Shown here in pieces: positions 24,271 through 32,713 of a stretch of DNA of 64,000 bases; positions within the stretch are counted from its first letter, which is position 1; every line of letters begins with the position of its first letter. Source of the stretch: an uncultured Hungatella sp. (GTDB taxonomy: Bacteria > Bacillota > Clostridia > Lachnospirales > Lachnospiraceae); the NCBI GenBank assembly GCA_949879795.1, contig CATLBR010000009.1, forward strand, positions 45,823-109,822, given 5' to 3'. The notes under the pieces were generated by a model. The model made no database searches and was not told the origin of the DNA. It saw nothing but the letters and a program-made list of their open reading frames with translations. Both the position numbers and the translations under genes were made by a program.

Positions 24271-25671
24271 ATGGCGAAAAATACCGGTAAAATTGTAAAA
24301 TACCGTAAACCTTTGAATGTGAACATAGGAATGCTGATCTTTGCCGTAATTTTTATTTACATGGTTTTCAGCGTGTACACTTACCTTACAAAAGAAAAAA
24401 TACAGTTTTATGAAGTGGCGGACGGTTCCATAATGGATGACAGAAGCTACACAGGGATTATTCTTCGTCAGGAGACCACAGAGTACGCCGACAGCGCAGG
24501 GTATATCAACTATTATGTGCGGGAAGGGAAGCGGGCATCAGTGAATACCTGTGTCTATTCCATTGATGAAAGCGGGGATCTGTCATCCTTTCTGGAGGAA
24601 CAGAATGAGGGGGCTGGGGCTTTCACGGCTCAGGACCTTTCCAACATACGAAAGCAGCTGAATACCTACAGCGTCGCCTACTCGGATGAGAAGTTTGATT
24701 CCGTGTATGACGTCAGATATACATTAGAAGCCATGGTGATGGAATATACGAATTTTAACGCTCTGGACAGTCAGGAACAGCTGATAAATGAGATGGGAAT
24801 TAATTTTAAACAGGTGGTTACACCGGTCAGCGGTGTGATCTCCTATGGAATCGACGGTTTTGAGACTCTTACAGTTCCCCAGATCAACGAAAGTGTTTTT
24901 GACCGAAGCGGATACACGAAAGCCATCACAAAAGCGGGACAGAGGGTGGAGCCGGGAACACCGGTGTACAAGGTCATCACGGAGGATAGCTGGTCTGTGG
25001 TTTTTTCTCTGGAAGAGGAAGACGCCCTTGAGTTCAGTTCCAGGGGAAGCCTGAAAGTTTCTTTTCCAGGTCACAATCTTGTGACCAGCGGTGTTTTTTC
25101 CATTGTCACCGGCGGTGACGGGAAGGCATACGGCAAGCTGGACTTTGACAAATATATGGTACAGTTTGTGTCGGACAGATATGTGGATTTTGAGATTGTC
25201 ACCGAGACGACGGAAGGGTTAAAAATTCCCATCAGCTCCGTCACTACCAAAAATTTTTACCTGGTGCCCGTGGAGTTTCTCACGAAAGGCGGAGACGGCC
25301 TGGAGGACGGTTTCAACAAAGAGGTTTACTCGGAAGCAGGTACATCGGTCTTGTTTGTGCCCACCACGATTTACTATTCCAACGGAGAATATTATTATAT
25401 TGACTGTGACAAGGATCAGATGATCCAGGCTGGCGACTATCTTGTGAGGCCTGATTCTGCCGAGCGGTTTCAGGTGGGAATTACAGCCTCTCTCCAGGGA
25501 GTTTATAATATTAACAGGGGATATACGGTATTTAAGCAGATTGAAGTCCTGGCCCAGAGTGATGAGTTTTATACAATTCGAAAGAATATGAGTTATGGTC
25601 TCAATGTGTATGACCATATAGTACTGAATGCTTCTATCATCGAAGAGGAAGGTGTTTTTGTCTATCAGTAA
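24271..25671 (+). CDS. HlyD-like membrane-anchored adaptor protein
   Basis: 466 residues. A short basic cytoplasmic start is followed by one membrane helix (about 18-38, MLIFAVIFIYMVFSVYTYL) and a long extracytoplasmic part. The stretches YTGIILRQETTEYADSAGYI and the later VTPVSGVISYGIDGFE look like the two halves of a biotinyl-lipoyl-like hairpin around a helical linker (about 110-185), the HlyD/membrane-fusion layout. No transporter gene lies next to it. It shares a promoter with yggS and sepF, which points to a cell-envelope or division role more than drug export. GGGAGG precedes the ATG. Confidence 0.7.
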   Translation: MAKNTGKIVKYRKPLNVNIGMLIFAVIFIYMVFSVYTYLTKEKIQFYEVADGSIMDDRSYTGIILRQETTEYADSAGYINYYVREGKRASVNTCVYSIDESGDLSSFLEEQNEGAGAFTAQDLSNIRKQLNTYSVAYSDEKFDSVYDVRYTLEAMVMEYTNFNALDSQEQLINEMGINFKQVVTPVSGVISYGIDGFETLTVPQINESVFDRSGYTKAITKAGQRVEPGTPVYKVITEDSWSVVFSLEEEDALEFSSRGSLKVSFPGHNLVTSGVFSIVTGGDGKAYGKLDFDKYMVQFVSDRYVDFEIVTETTEGLKIPISSVTTKNFYLVPVEFLTKGGDGLEDGFNKEVYSEAGTSVLFVPTTIYYSNGEYYYIDCDKDQMIQAGDYLVRPDSAERFQVGITASLQGVYNINRGYTVFKQIEVLAQSDEFYTIRKNMSYGLNVYDHIVLNASIIEEEGVFVYQ

Positions 25672-25684
25672 AAGGAGTGAGAGT

Positions 25685-26368
25685 ATGGAAGTTCGGGAAA
25701 ATTTACATAAGGTGCAAAGACAGATCCAGGAGGCCTGTTCTACCGGCGGGAGAGATCCCAGGGAAGTGACATTGATTGCGGTGGGAAAGACGAAGCCGGT
25801 GGAGATGCTTTTAGATGCCTACCAGGGAGGAGCCCGGGATTTTGGAGAAAATAAGGTTCAGGAAATGATTTCTAAGATTCCTCAGATGCCTCAGGATGTG
25901 AGATGGCATATGATCGGTCATCTTCAGACCAACAAAGTACGACAGGTCGTGGGGAGGACATGCCTTATTCACTCGGTGGATTCCCTAAGGCTGGCCCGAG
26001 AGATTGAAAAAGAGTCGGAGAAACAAAATTTGGTTACCAATATTCTTTTGGAGGTCAACGTGGCCAGGGAGGAGAGCAAATACGGCTTTTTTTTGGATGA
26101 GGTAGAAGAAGCCCTTTATTCAATGGGAGATTTATCACATATAAAGGTGTGCGGACTGATGACTATCGCTCCATTTGTCTCTAATGCCGAAGAAAATCGT
26201 GCAGTTTTTAGAAAATTGTATCAATTTTATGTTGACATGAAAACTAAAAACATTGATAATATGAATATGAGTATTCTTTCCATGGGGATGACAGGTGATT
26301 TTCAGGTGGCTGTCGAGGAAGGTGCAACCATGGTGAGGGTAGGTACCGGAATATTTGGTACAAGATAG
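25685..26368 (+). CDS. yggS: YggS-family PLP homeostasis protein
   Basis: Single-domain alanine-racemase-like PLP-binding protein (PLPBP/YggS/YlmE) that buffers pyridoxal phosphate. The PLP Lys is in TLIAVGKTKPVEMLL, followed by the characteristic DFGENKVQEM and the later MGMTGDFQVAVEEGATMVRVG. The start is ATG 25685 behind AAAAGGAG rather than the track's 25628, giving 227 residues. As in Bacillus (ylmE-ylmF), sepF comes next. Confidence 0.95.
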   Translation: MEVRENLHKVQRQIQEACSTGGRDPREVTLIAVGKTKPVEMLLDAYQGGARDFGENKVQEMISKIPQMPQDVRWHMIGHLQTNKVRQVVGRTCLIHSVDSLRLAREIEKESEKQNLVTNILLEVNVAREESKYGFFLDEVEEALYSMGDLSHIKVCGLMTIAPFVSNAEENRAVFRKLYQFYVDMKTKNIDNMNMSILSMGMTGDFQVAVEEGATMVRVGTGIFGTR

Positions 26369-26385
26369 AAGATTGGAGAATGTAT

Positions 26386-26919
26386 ATGAGTTTTTTGGGG
26401 AAAATTATGGAGAGCATGCGTTTGAGCGAAAGTGATGATGACGACTACTTCTTAGATGACGACTATGAAGACGATGAGAAACCCCCCAGAAAAAGTCTGT
26501 TTGGAAAAAGAGATGAAGAATACTATGATGATGAGGAAGAACCAGAAGAACCTGTGCGGCCAAGATTTCTTGGACGTTCTTCGTCATCTAACAATAATAA
26601 AGTTGTTCCGATGAAACGTAACATGGAGGTGTCCATGATCAAACCCACTTCTATTGAGGATTCCAAAGAGATATGTGATTATCTTCTTGCGGGGAAGGCG
26701 GTAGTTCTCAACATGGAAGGGCTGCATACAGAGGTGGCACAGCGGATTATCGACTTCTCTTCCGGGGCAACCTACTCGATGAACGGAAATCTACAGAAGA
26801 TATCCAACTATATATTTATCGCCACACCGGAGTCCGTGGAGCTTTCCGGAGATTTTCAGGACATGCTGGGCGGAGGCGGGGGGAGTCTGGATATGTCCGG
26901 GCTGAATCTGCGGTTGTAG
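26386..26919 (+). CDS. sepF: Cell division protein SepF
   Basis: FtsZ-bundling and membrane-tethering protein. The N-terminal MSFLGKIMESMRL is an amphipathic membrane-binding helix. An acidic, disordered linker (DDDDYFLDDDYEDDEK and following) leads to the SepF core from about residue 80 (SMIKPTSIEDSKEICDYLL, ATYSMNGNLQKIS). 177 residues is normal. ATG 26386 is favoured over 26380 because GGAG at 26374-26377 would be too close to the first ATG. Confidence 0.95.
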   Translation: MSFLGKIMESMRLSESDDDDYFLDDDYEDDEKPPRKSLFGKRDEEYYDDEEEPEEPVRPRFLGRSSSSNNNKVVPMKRNMEVSMIKPTSIEDSKEICDYLLAGKAVVLNMEGLHTEVAQRIIDFSSGATYSMNGNLQKISNYIFIATPESVELSGDFQDMLGGGGGSLDMSGLNLRL

Positions 26920-27010
26920 ATATGATTGATAGAAAAAGCATGGGGAGCAGACAGTTTTTTGTGCGCTGGTGCATGAGAAGCTGTTTGCTCTCTTAGAATG
27001 GAGAATTGCT

Positions 27011-28099
27011 ATGTCAAGGACATTGAATGTACATCAGGAAGGAAGACGAATCTACGATATTGTGCTGGACAGCTCTTTTGGCAGTCTGTCTGCGGAGGTA
27101 AAAAAGCTGGCGGTGGAAGGACGGCGTATGTGTATTGTCACAGATTCTACGGTGGCGGAACTGTATTTGAACCAGGTGGAGAATATTCTGAGAGACTGCT
27201 GCAAGGAGATCTGTGTGTTTATATTTCCAGCGGGGGAGGAACAGAAGAATCTGGATACGGTGCAGCAGTTGTATGAAACTCTGATCCGCCGCCATTTTGA
27301 TCGAAAAGACTGGCTGGTGGCTCTTGGAGGAGGCGTGGTAGGAGATCTGTGTGGTTACGCCGCTGCTACCTATCTGAGAGGAGTGTCTTTTATCCAGGTT
27401 CCCACTACGCTGCTGGCTCAGGTGGACAGCAGTATCGGAGGAAAGACAGGAGTTGATTTTTCCTCCTATAAAAATATGGTTGGCGCATTTCACATGCCCA
27501 GTCTGGTCTATACTAATGTGGAGACTCTTAAGACCTTGTCAGAGGAGCAGTACTCTTCGGGTATGGGGGAAGTGATCAAGCATGGGCTGATTCAGGACAG
27601 TGAATACTACGACTGGCTGGCGGCCCACAGAGAAGAGATATGGGACAGGGAGGCAGACACCTGCATTGAGATGATTGCCCGGAGTGATGAGATCAAGCGC
27701 AGGGTGGTAGAGGAAGATCCCAAAGAGCAGGGGGTGCGGGCGCTGTTGAATTTCGGTCATACCTTTGGCCACGCCCTGGAAAAACAGCTTTCTTTTTCTA
27801 TGCTTCACGGACACTGTGTAGGCCTGGGAACTATAGGAGCCGTAAAAATGTCTGCTGCCAGAGGATATATTCCAGAGGAGACAGTGGACACGCTGAAAGC
27901 ATTGATGGAAACTTTTCATATGCCGTTGAGTGTCGGAGGCATCCAGGCAGATCGGGTGATTCAGGATACAAAAAGTGATAAGAAGATGGATGGCGGAGCG
28001 ATCCGTTTTATTCTTCTCCGTGGCATAGGTCAGGCTTTTGTGGATGGAACGGTGACAGATGATGAGATGAGATCCGGGCTTTCGGCTGTTCTCCTTTAA
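27011..28099 (+). CDS. aroB: 3-dehydroquinate synthase
   Basis: Second step of the shikimate pathway, converting DAHP to 3-dehydroquinate with NAD and a metal. The NAD/metal core is clear: ALGGGVVGDLCGYAAATYLRG, VPTTLLAQVDSSIGGKTGVD and the metal His region NFGHTFGHALEK. The start is ATG 27011 (MSRTLNVHQE) behind TGGAG; the track's 26969 lacks a ribosome binding site. 362 residues is typical. No other aro gene is nearby; it stands between sepF and lspA. Confidence 0.96.
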   Translation: MSRTLNVHQEGRRIYDIVLDSSFGSLSAEVKKLAVEGRRMCIVTDSTVAELYLNQVENILRDCCKEICVFIFPAGEEQKNLDTVQQLYETLIRRHFDRKDWLVALGGGVVGDLCGYAAATYLRGVSFIQVPTTLLAQVDSSIGGKTGVDFSSYKNMVGAFHMPSLVYTNVETLKTLSEEQYSSGMGEVIKHGLIQDSEYYDWLAAHREEIWDREADTCIEMIARSDEIKRRVVEEDPKEQGVRALLNFGHTFGHALEKQLSFSMLHGHCVGLGTIGAVKMSAARGYIPEETVDTLKALMETFHMPLSVGGIQADRVIQDTKSDKKMDGGAIRFILLRGIGQAFVDGTVTDDEMRSGLSAVLL

Positions 28100-28122
28100 A
28101 GGTATTCTGGAGGTTGTGTGGT

Positions 28123-28638
28123 ATGGAGAGAAAATACAATCATATATTAGGCTTTGCGGCGGGTATATTGTGCCTGACTGCTCTGGATCAGTGGACTAAA
28201 AAACTGGCGGTAAAATTTCTTATGGGCAACAGTCCCTGTGTGCTCTGGGATGGAGTGTTTGAACTGTTCTATTCGGAAAACAGAGGGGCGGCCTTTGGCA
28301 TGCTCCAGGGGAAACAGACTTTTTTCTTTGTCATCTCAGTCTGTGTGTTTGCCGTAATAGGGTATGTGATGGCGAAACTGCCTGCGGCGCGGCGTTATCT
28401 TCCTCTGGAAATGTGTCTTACCGTCATCTGTGCCGGAGCTGCCGGCAACCTGATCGACCGTGTGAGCCAGGGATATGTGGTGGATTTTTTGTATTTTAAG
28501 TTAATTGATTTCCCTATTTTCAATGTGGCGGACTGTTATGTAACGGTTGCCACGGCTGCTCTTATGATCCTTCTTCTGTGGTACTACAAGGATGAAGAAT
28601 TTGCTATGCTGCATCCCCGCGGAAAGGAGCAGGCGTGA
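28123..28638 (+). CDS. lspA: Lipoprotein signal peptidase
   Basis: Membrane aspartyl protease that cleaves prolipoproteins after diacylglyceryl transfer; this window encodes several clients. Four hydrophobic segments are visible. The two catalytic Asp motifs are GAAGNLIDRV and FNVADCYVTV, and the family signature YSENRGAAFGM is present. The start is ATG 28123, nine bases after GGAGG. 171 residues is normal. The stop overlaps the next gene's GTG by four bases (GTGA). Confidence 0.96.
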   Translation: MERKYNHILGFAAGILCLTALDQWTKKLAVKFLMGNSPCVLWDGVFELFYSENRGAAFGMLQGKQTFFFVISVCVFAVIGYVMAKLPAARRYLPLEMCLTVICAGAAGNLIDRVSQGYVVDFLYFKLIDFPIFNVADCYVTVATAALMILLLWYYKDEEFAMLHPRGKEQA

Positions 28639-29549
28639 AAAGGACATTTATTGTCTCACCGGATGATGAAGGTGTCAGGATCGATGTTCTGTTGGCCCGG
28701 ATATGCGAAGATCTGTCCAGGAGCCATGTTCAGAAACTTGTGAAATCCGGGGATGTGATGGTGAATCAAAGTCCTGTGAAGGCCAACTATAAAGTGACAG
28801 TGGGAGACCAGATTTCAATGGATATCCCGGAGGCCGCAGAGCAGGAGATTCTGGCGGAACCTATGGATTTGGATATTCTCTATGAAGATTCTGACGTGAT
28901 ATTGATCAATAAGCCCAAAGGGATGGTGGTTCACCCGGCCGCAGGTCATTACAGTCAAACCTTGGTCAACGGGCTTATGTATCACTGCAGACAGGATCTC
29001 TCAGGCATCAACGGAGTGCTCCGTCCCGGCATCGTCCACCGCATTGACATGGATACCACCGGCGTGCTGATCGTGTGCAAAAATGATATGGCTCACAATT
29101 TCATAGCCGCACAGCTGAAGGAGCACACCATAGTGCGCAGATACAGGGCTGTTGTATGTGGAGTCATAAAGGAGGACCATGGAATAATCGATGCTCCTAT
29201 CGGCCGCCATCCCACAGACAGAAAAAAGATGTGTGTCAATGAGAAGAACGGCCGCCGTGCTGTCACGCATTACCATGTTTTGGAGCGATTTCAGCAGTTT
29301 ACTTATATTGAGTGCAGGCTTGAGACAGGGAGGACCCACCAGATAAGGGTTCATATGGCCAGTATTCATCACCCTATAGCAGGAGATCAGGTCTATGGCC
29401 CCGAGAGGTGTCCATTCAAACTTCAGGGTCAGACCCTCCATGCGGGAGTCCTCGGTTTTGTCCATCCAAGGACGGGAGAGTACATGGAGTTTCAGGCTCC
29501 CCTCCCGGAATATTTTCAGAAATTGCTGGAAAAATTGAGAACTGTGTAG
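28635..29549 (+). CDS. RluD/RluA-family 23S rRNA pseudouridine synthase
   Basis: 304 residues: an N-terminal S4 RNA-binding domain (SRSHVQKLVKSGDVMVNQ) and the RluA catalytic domain with the Asp motif GIVHRIDMDTTGVLIV (usually HRLDxxTSG) and the C-terminal RTHQIRVHMASIHHPIAGD. lspA followed by an rluD paralogue is a standard bacterial pair. GTG start, overlapping lspA. The exact uridine target cannot be set from sequence. Confidence 0.93.
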   Translation: MKRTFIVSPDDEGVRIDVLLARICEDLSRSHVQKLVKSGDVMVNQSPVKANYKVTVGDQISMDIPEAAEQEILAEPMDLDILYEDSDVILINKPKGMVVHPAAGHYSQTLVNGLMYHCRQDLSGINGVLRPGIVHRIDMDTTGVLIVCKNDMAHNFIAAQLKEHTIVRRYRAVVCGVIKEDHGIIDAPIGRHPTDRKKMCVNEKNGRRAVTHYHVLERFQQFTYIECRLETGRTHQIRVHMASIHHPIAGDQVYGPERCPFKLQGQTLHAGVLGFVHPRTGEYMEFQAPLPEYFQKLLEKLRTV

Positions 29550-29574
29550 AATCATTTGTTTTGGTGGAAAAGGC

Positions 29575-29603
29575 TATACATTTTTAGTTTTTTGTTGTAT
29601 AAT
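29575..29603 (+). promoter_or_regulatory. Promoter for the cytidylate kinase-like gene
   Basis: TATACA (4/6), 17-nt spacer, perfect TATAAT at 29598-29603, about 57 bases before the ATG. Confidence 0.6.
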
Positions 29604-29660
29604 ACAGACATAAAGTTTTGATTTGTATGACAATAATGGCTGGAGGAAGGAGAAGGTAAT

Positions 29661-30293
29661 ATGAGTGATCATTTAGTCATAACAATCGGAAGACATTGTG
29701 GAAGCAAGGGGAATGTGATCGGAAGAAAACTGGCGGAAGTCATGGGGGTGAAATGTTACAATAAGGAATTGCTGGCTGAGGCGGCAAAGCACAGTGGTTT
29801 GTGCCAGGAACTGTTTGAGACCCACGATGAGAGGCCTACCAACAGTTTTCTGTATTCTCTGGTTATGGATACTTACTCTCTCGGATATACCACATCTGCA
29901 TATATGGATATGCCTATCAACCATAAGATTTTCCTGGCTCAGTTCGATACCATCAAAAAACTGGCATCGGAAGAATCCTGTGTGATTGTAGGCCGTTGCG
30001 CAGATTATGCCCTGGCGGATTATCCCTGTGCAGTAAACGTGTTCATCACAGGTTATGAGTCTGATAAGCTGGCATATCTGAAGGATCTGTACAATGTCAC
30101 CGAGGCAAAAGCGAAAGATATTATGATTAAGACTGACAAACAGAGAGCCAGTTATTATAACTACTATTCGAGCAAAAAATGGGGAGACGCCAGAAGCTAT
30201 GATCTGTGTATAAACAGCAGCGTAACCGGTGTCGACGGCGCGGTGGAGATCATTCAGGAGTTCGCGAAGATAAAGATGGCTCACAAAAAGTAA
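29661..30293 (+). CDS. Cytidylate kinase-like family protein
   Basis: 210-residue P-loop kinase of the cytidylate_kin2 family. The nucleotide-binding loop is TIGRHCGSKGNVIGRKLAE near residue 8, followed by CVIVGRCADYAL and INSS near the C-terminus. This family is widespread in gut Firmicutes and distinct from Cmk; its substrate is not established. AAGGAGAAGG precedes the ATG. It is probably monocistronic, with a strong stem-loop after it. Confidence 0.85.
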   Translation: MSDHLVITIGRHCGSKGNVIGRKLAEVMGVKCYNKELLAEAAKHSGLCQELFETHDERPTNSFLYSLVMDTYSLGYTTSAYMDMPINHKIFLAQFDTIKKLASEESCVIVGRCADYALADYPCAVNVFITGYESDKLAYLKDLYNVTEAKAKDIMIKTDKQRASYYNYYSSKKWGDARSYDLCINSSVTGVDGAVEIIQEFAKIKMAHKK

Positions 30294-30320
30294 CGAAAAA
30301 GTGGTGTGGAAGTGATATGC

Positions 30321-30359
30321 TGAAGGGGGAACTGCCGAGCCAGGGCAGTTCCCCCTTCA
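30321..30359. terminator. Strong stem-loop between convergent genes
   Basis: A perfect 16-bp stem TGAAGGGGGAACTGCC / GGCAGTTCCCCCTTCA with a 7-nt loop lies between the cytidylate kinase-like gene and glmS, which converge. It lacks a clear T-tract on either strand, so it may act as a bidirectional terminator or as an mRNA 3'-end stabiliser. Confidence 0.65.
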
Positions 30360-30400
30360 AGTATGACGGGATGTCAGCCTGCAGAATTTACGGCTGTAGC

Positions 30401-32218
30401 CTATTCTACAGTGACAGATTTTGCCAGATTCCGGGGCTGATCTACATCCAGATTTTTTCCGATAGAAGCATAGTAGGCGATTAGCTGAAGGATAACCGCA
30501 ATAGGAAATACAGTAAATCTGTCGTCCAGGTCAGGAATTTTGATATGAATATCCGCCAGACCTTCATCCACCCGGGCGTGTTCTTTTGTCAGCAGAATGA
30601 CAAAAGCGCCTCTGGCCTTTACTTCCCGGACGTTGGAGATCATTTTGGAAAATACATGCTCCTGGGTTGCGATGGCGATAACCGGAACTTCCGGGGCGAT
30701 GAGAGCAATGGTTCCGTGCTTTAGTTCTCCCGCAGCGTAAGCCTCGGCGTGGATATAGGAAATTTCTTTCAGCTTAAGAGCTCCTTCCAGGGAAAAGGCA
30801 TAATCCAGCCCTCTTCCCATAAAGAATGTATCGTGTTGCTGTATCAGATGAGTTACCAGTTGTTTTTCTATATCCTTATGCTGGATCATGGTCTCCATAG
30901 CAGGGATAGCATCCAGAAGTTCTGTCAGGAAAGCGGACGCCTGCTCTCTGGTGAACTTTTCCCGCACGAGAGCCATGCGGCATCCGACCATGTAAAGTGC
31001 AGCCAGCTGTACAGAGTAGGCCTTAGTGCTGGCTACGGCGATCTCAGGACCGGCGTGTGTATACAGGACATAGTCGCTTTCTCTGGCGATGGTGGAGCCT
31101 TTTACGTTGACGATGGCGAGTGTTTTGGAACCATAGCTTTTGGCAAGGCGCAGAGCTGCCAGAGTGTCTATGGTCTCGCCTGACTGGGAGATGATTATGA
31201 CCAGGGTTTTTTCGTCGATGAGAGGCTCATCATAGCGGAATTCAGAGGCTATGGAAACCATCACCGGAATTCTTAAAACAGGTTCCATCAGGGCTCTGGC
31301 CACCATTCCTGCATGCATGGCCGTCCCGCAGGCCACCACATGAATCCTGGTGCACTCTGTAAATATTTCATCAGGAATCTGGTCGTCGGTAAAATCGGGA
31401 AGCCCCTTGGTCATGCGGGGAAGGATGGTATTTTTAAGTGCCTCCGGCTGTTCGTGGATCTCTTTCAGCATAAAGTGGGGGAATCCATTTTTCATAGCGG
31501 CATCCATATTCCAGTTGACTTCCATGATATCCGGTGAGACAGAGTTTCCGTCCATGTCGTACAGAGATATCTTGTAGCCGGTCAGCTTCACAATATGATT
31601 TTCCGGAACCACAAAATATTTTCTTGTATAGGGGATGAGGGCGGTGAGGTCAGACGCTATCAAGGCACCTGAACGAGTGTAAGCTGCCACCAGAGGACTT
31701 ACGCTGCGTATTCCGTAGATCTCCCCGGGACGGTCGTCAAACATGATGCAGAAGCCGTAGGACCCTTGGATGCACTCCGTCAGTTGTCTGATAGCCGCTT
31801 TGGGATCTCCAGTATAAAAAGTATCGAGAAGCCAGGCAGCAACCTCCGAGTCCGTCTGGGAGACTAGTTTTTCATCCAGTGAATACTTTTGTGTCAGACT
31901 GTGATAATTTTCTATGATTCCGTTGTGAATGAGAGTGACTCTCCCCGCTCGATGAGGATGGGCATTGGTATCGCTCACCCCCCCGTGAGTGGCCCATCTG
32001 GTATGCCCGATACCGCAGTGCGAGTGACGGAGCACAGAACTGCAGACTTCTTTTAAGTTGGCCACCTTCCCTGTTTTTTTCACTACCTGGACCACGGATT
32101 TCGTATCAAAGCATGCGATACCTGCGCTGTCATAGCCCCGATATTCCAGCTGAGAGAGCCCCTCCAGCAATATATTTTTGGCCTCAAGAGGACCGCTGTA
32201 TCCAATAATTCCGCACAT
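30401..32218 (-). CDS. glmS: Glutamine-fructose-6-phosphate aminotransferase (isomerizing)
   Basis: Makes glucosamine-6-phosphate, the first step towards UDP-GlcNAc and peptidoglycan. Cys2 (MCGIIGYSG) is the glutaminase nucleophile. Two SIS domains follow (about 285-600), with ISQSGETIDTLAALRLAK, and the protein ends in the typical LAKSVTVE. 605 residues is normal. The track's start (32392) runs into the leader; ATG 32218 has GGAGAAGAAAGTT before it. Expression is controlled by the glmS ribozyme in its leader, with a further terminator-like hairpin. Confidence 0.98.
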   Translation of the reverse strand: MCGIIGYSGPLEAKNILLEGLSQLEYRGYDSAGIACFDTKSVVQVVKKTGKVANLKEVCSSVLRHSHCGIGHTRWATHGGVSDTNAHPHRAGRVTLIHNGIIENYHSLTQKYSLDEKLVSQTDSEVAAWLLDTFYTGDPKAAIRQLTECIQGSYGFCIMFDDRPGEIYGIRSVSPLVAAYTRSGALIASDLTALIPYTRKYFVVPENHIVKLTGYKISLYDMDGNSVSPDIMEVNWNMDAAMKNGFPHFMLKEIHEQPEALKNTILPRMTKGLPDFTDDQIPDEIFTECTRIHVVACGTAMHAGMVARALMEPVLRIPVMVSIASEFRYDEPLIDEKTLVIIISQSGETIDTLAALRLAKSYGSKTLAIVNVKGSTIARESDYVLYTHAGPEIAVASTKAYSVQLAALYMVGCRMALVREKFTREQASAFLTELLDAIPAMETMIQHKDIEKQLVTHLIQQHDTFFMGRGLDYAFSLEGALKLKEISYIHAEAYAAGELKHGTIALIAPEVPVIAIATQEHVFSKMISNVREVKARGAFVILLTKEHARVDEGLADIHIKIPDLDDRFTVFPIAVILQLIAYYASIGKNLDVDQPRNLAKSVTVE

Positions 32219-32259
32219 AACTTTCTTCTCCAATCTTATAATTTCTTGTTTTTTCCACA

Positions 32260-32283
32260 CAAAAAAGACCTGTCCAAGGTCTA
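32260..32283 (-). terminator. Terminator-like hairpin inside the glmS leader
   Basis: On the minus strand AGACCT-TGGAC-AGGTCT followed by TTTTTT lies between the ribozyme and the glmS ribosome binding site. A 6-bp stem with six U is a plausible attenuator or partial terminator. A GGAGG sits just upstream of the stem. Confidence 0.6.
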
Positions 32284-32337
32284 TAGTTTCCTCCTGGGCA
32301 GTACGTCTGTGATTGTGGTTGTTCTGGTTGCAGCACG

Positions 32338-32490
32338 TTTGTTTTGCAGTCACCTGCATATTTCGGTCTGCATGACACGCCCAGAACGGCATGGAAGGGT
32401 ACCCGCCGAAGATTCGATAATCCCTTCACCTCGTCAACCTGAAGCTGCCGGGTCAAACCCGTTCACGCTCGCAGTCAGGTACTGGCGCTT
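32338..32490 (-). ncRNA. glmS ribozyme (glucosamine-6-phosphate-activated self-cleaving riboswitch)
   Basis: The minus strand carries the conserved ribozyme core in order: AGCGCCAG at the cleavage site (about 32489), CGGCAGCTTCAGGTTGACGA, then GATTATCGAATCTTCGGCGG. A 3' domain ends with GCAG-GTGA-CTGC followed by AAAACAAA. Binding of glucosamine-6-phosphate triggers self-cleavage and mRNA decay, giving feedback on GlmS. The 3' boundary is estimated from the last conserved hairpin. Confidence 0.93.
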
Positions 32491-32536
32491 AGCTTTGCCA
32501 TTAAAACTTATGCCTCCTTTTCATAAGACTTCGTCT

Positions 32537-32565
32537 ATTATAGCCTTATATATCTTATGCGTCAA
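32537..32565 (-). promoter_or_regulatory. glmS promoter
   Basis: On the minus strand TTGACG (5/6), 17-nt spacer, perfect TATAAT. Transcription would begin about 40 bases before the ribozyme cleavage site and give a leader of roughly 310 bases. Confidence 0.8.
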
Positions 32566-32657
32566 CTGCTTTCTGAACACTTTAATTTTGGGTTCTCGGA
32601 TATTTATTATGCTACAAATGTCTTTTAATTAATTTTTAATGATTTTATAGTGTAAAT

Positions 32658-32687
32658 TGTAATAGGATTGTGTTATATTTTTATAGT
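32658..32687 (+). promoter_or_regulatory. Candidate promoter for the NlpC/P60-LCP gene pair
   Basis: TTGTAA, 18-nt spacer, TATAGT (5/6) in an AT-rich stretch, 27 bases before the ATG at 32714. It diverges from the glmS promoter. Confidence 0.4.
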
Positions 32688-32713
32688 TAACGAAAGAGAT
32701 CAAGGATTGTTCA

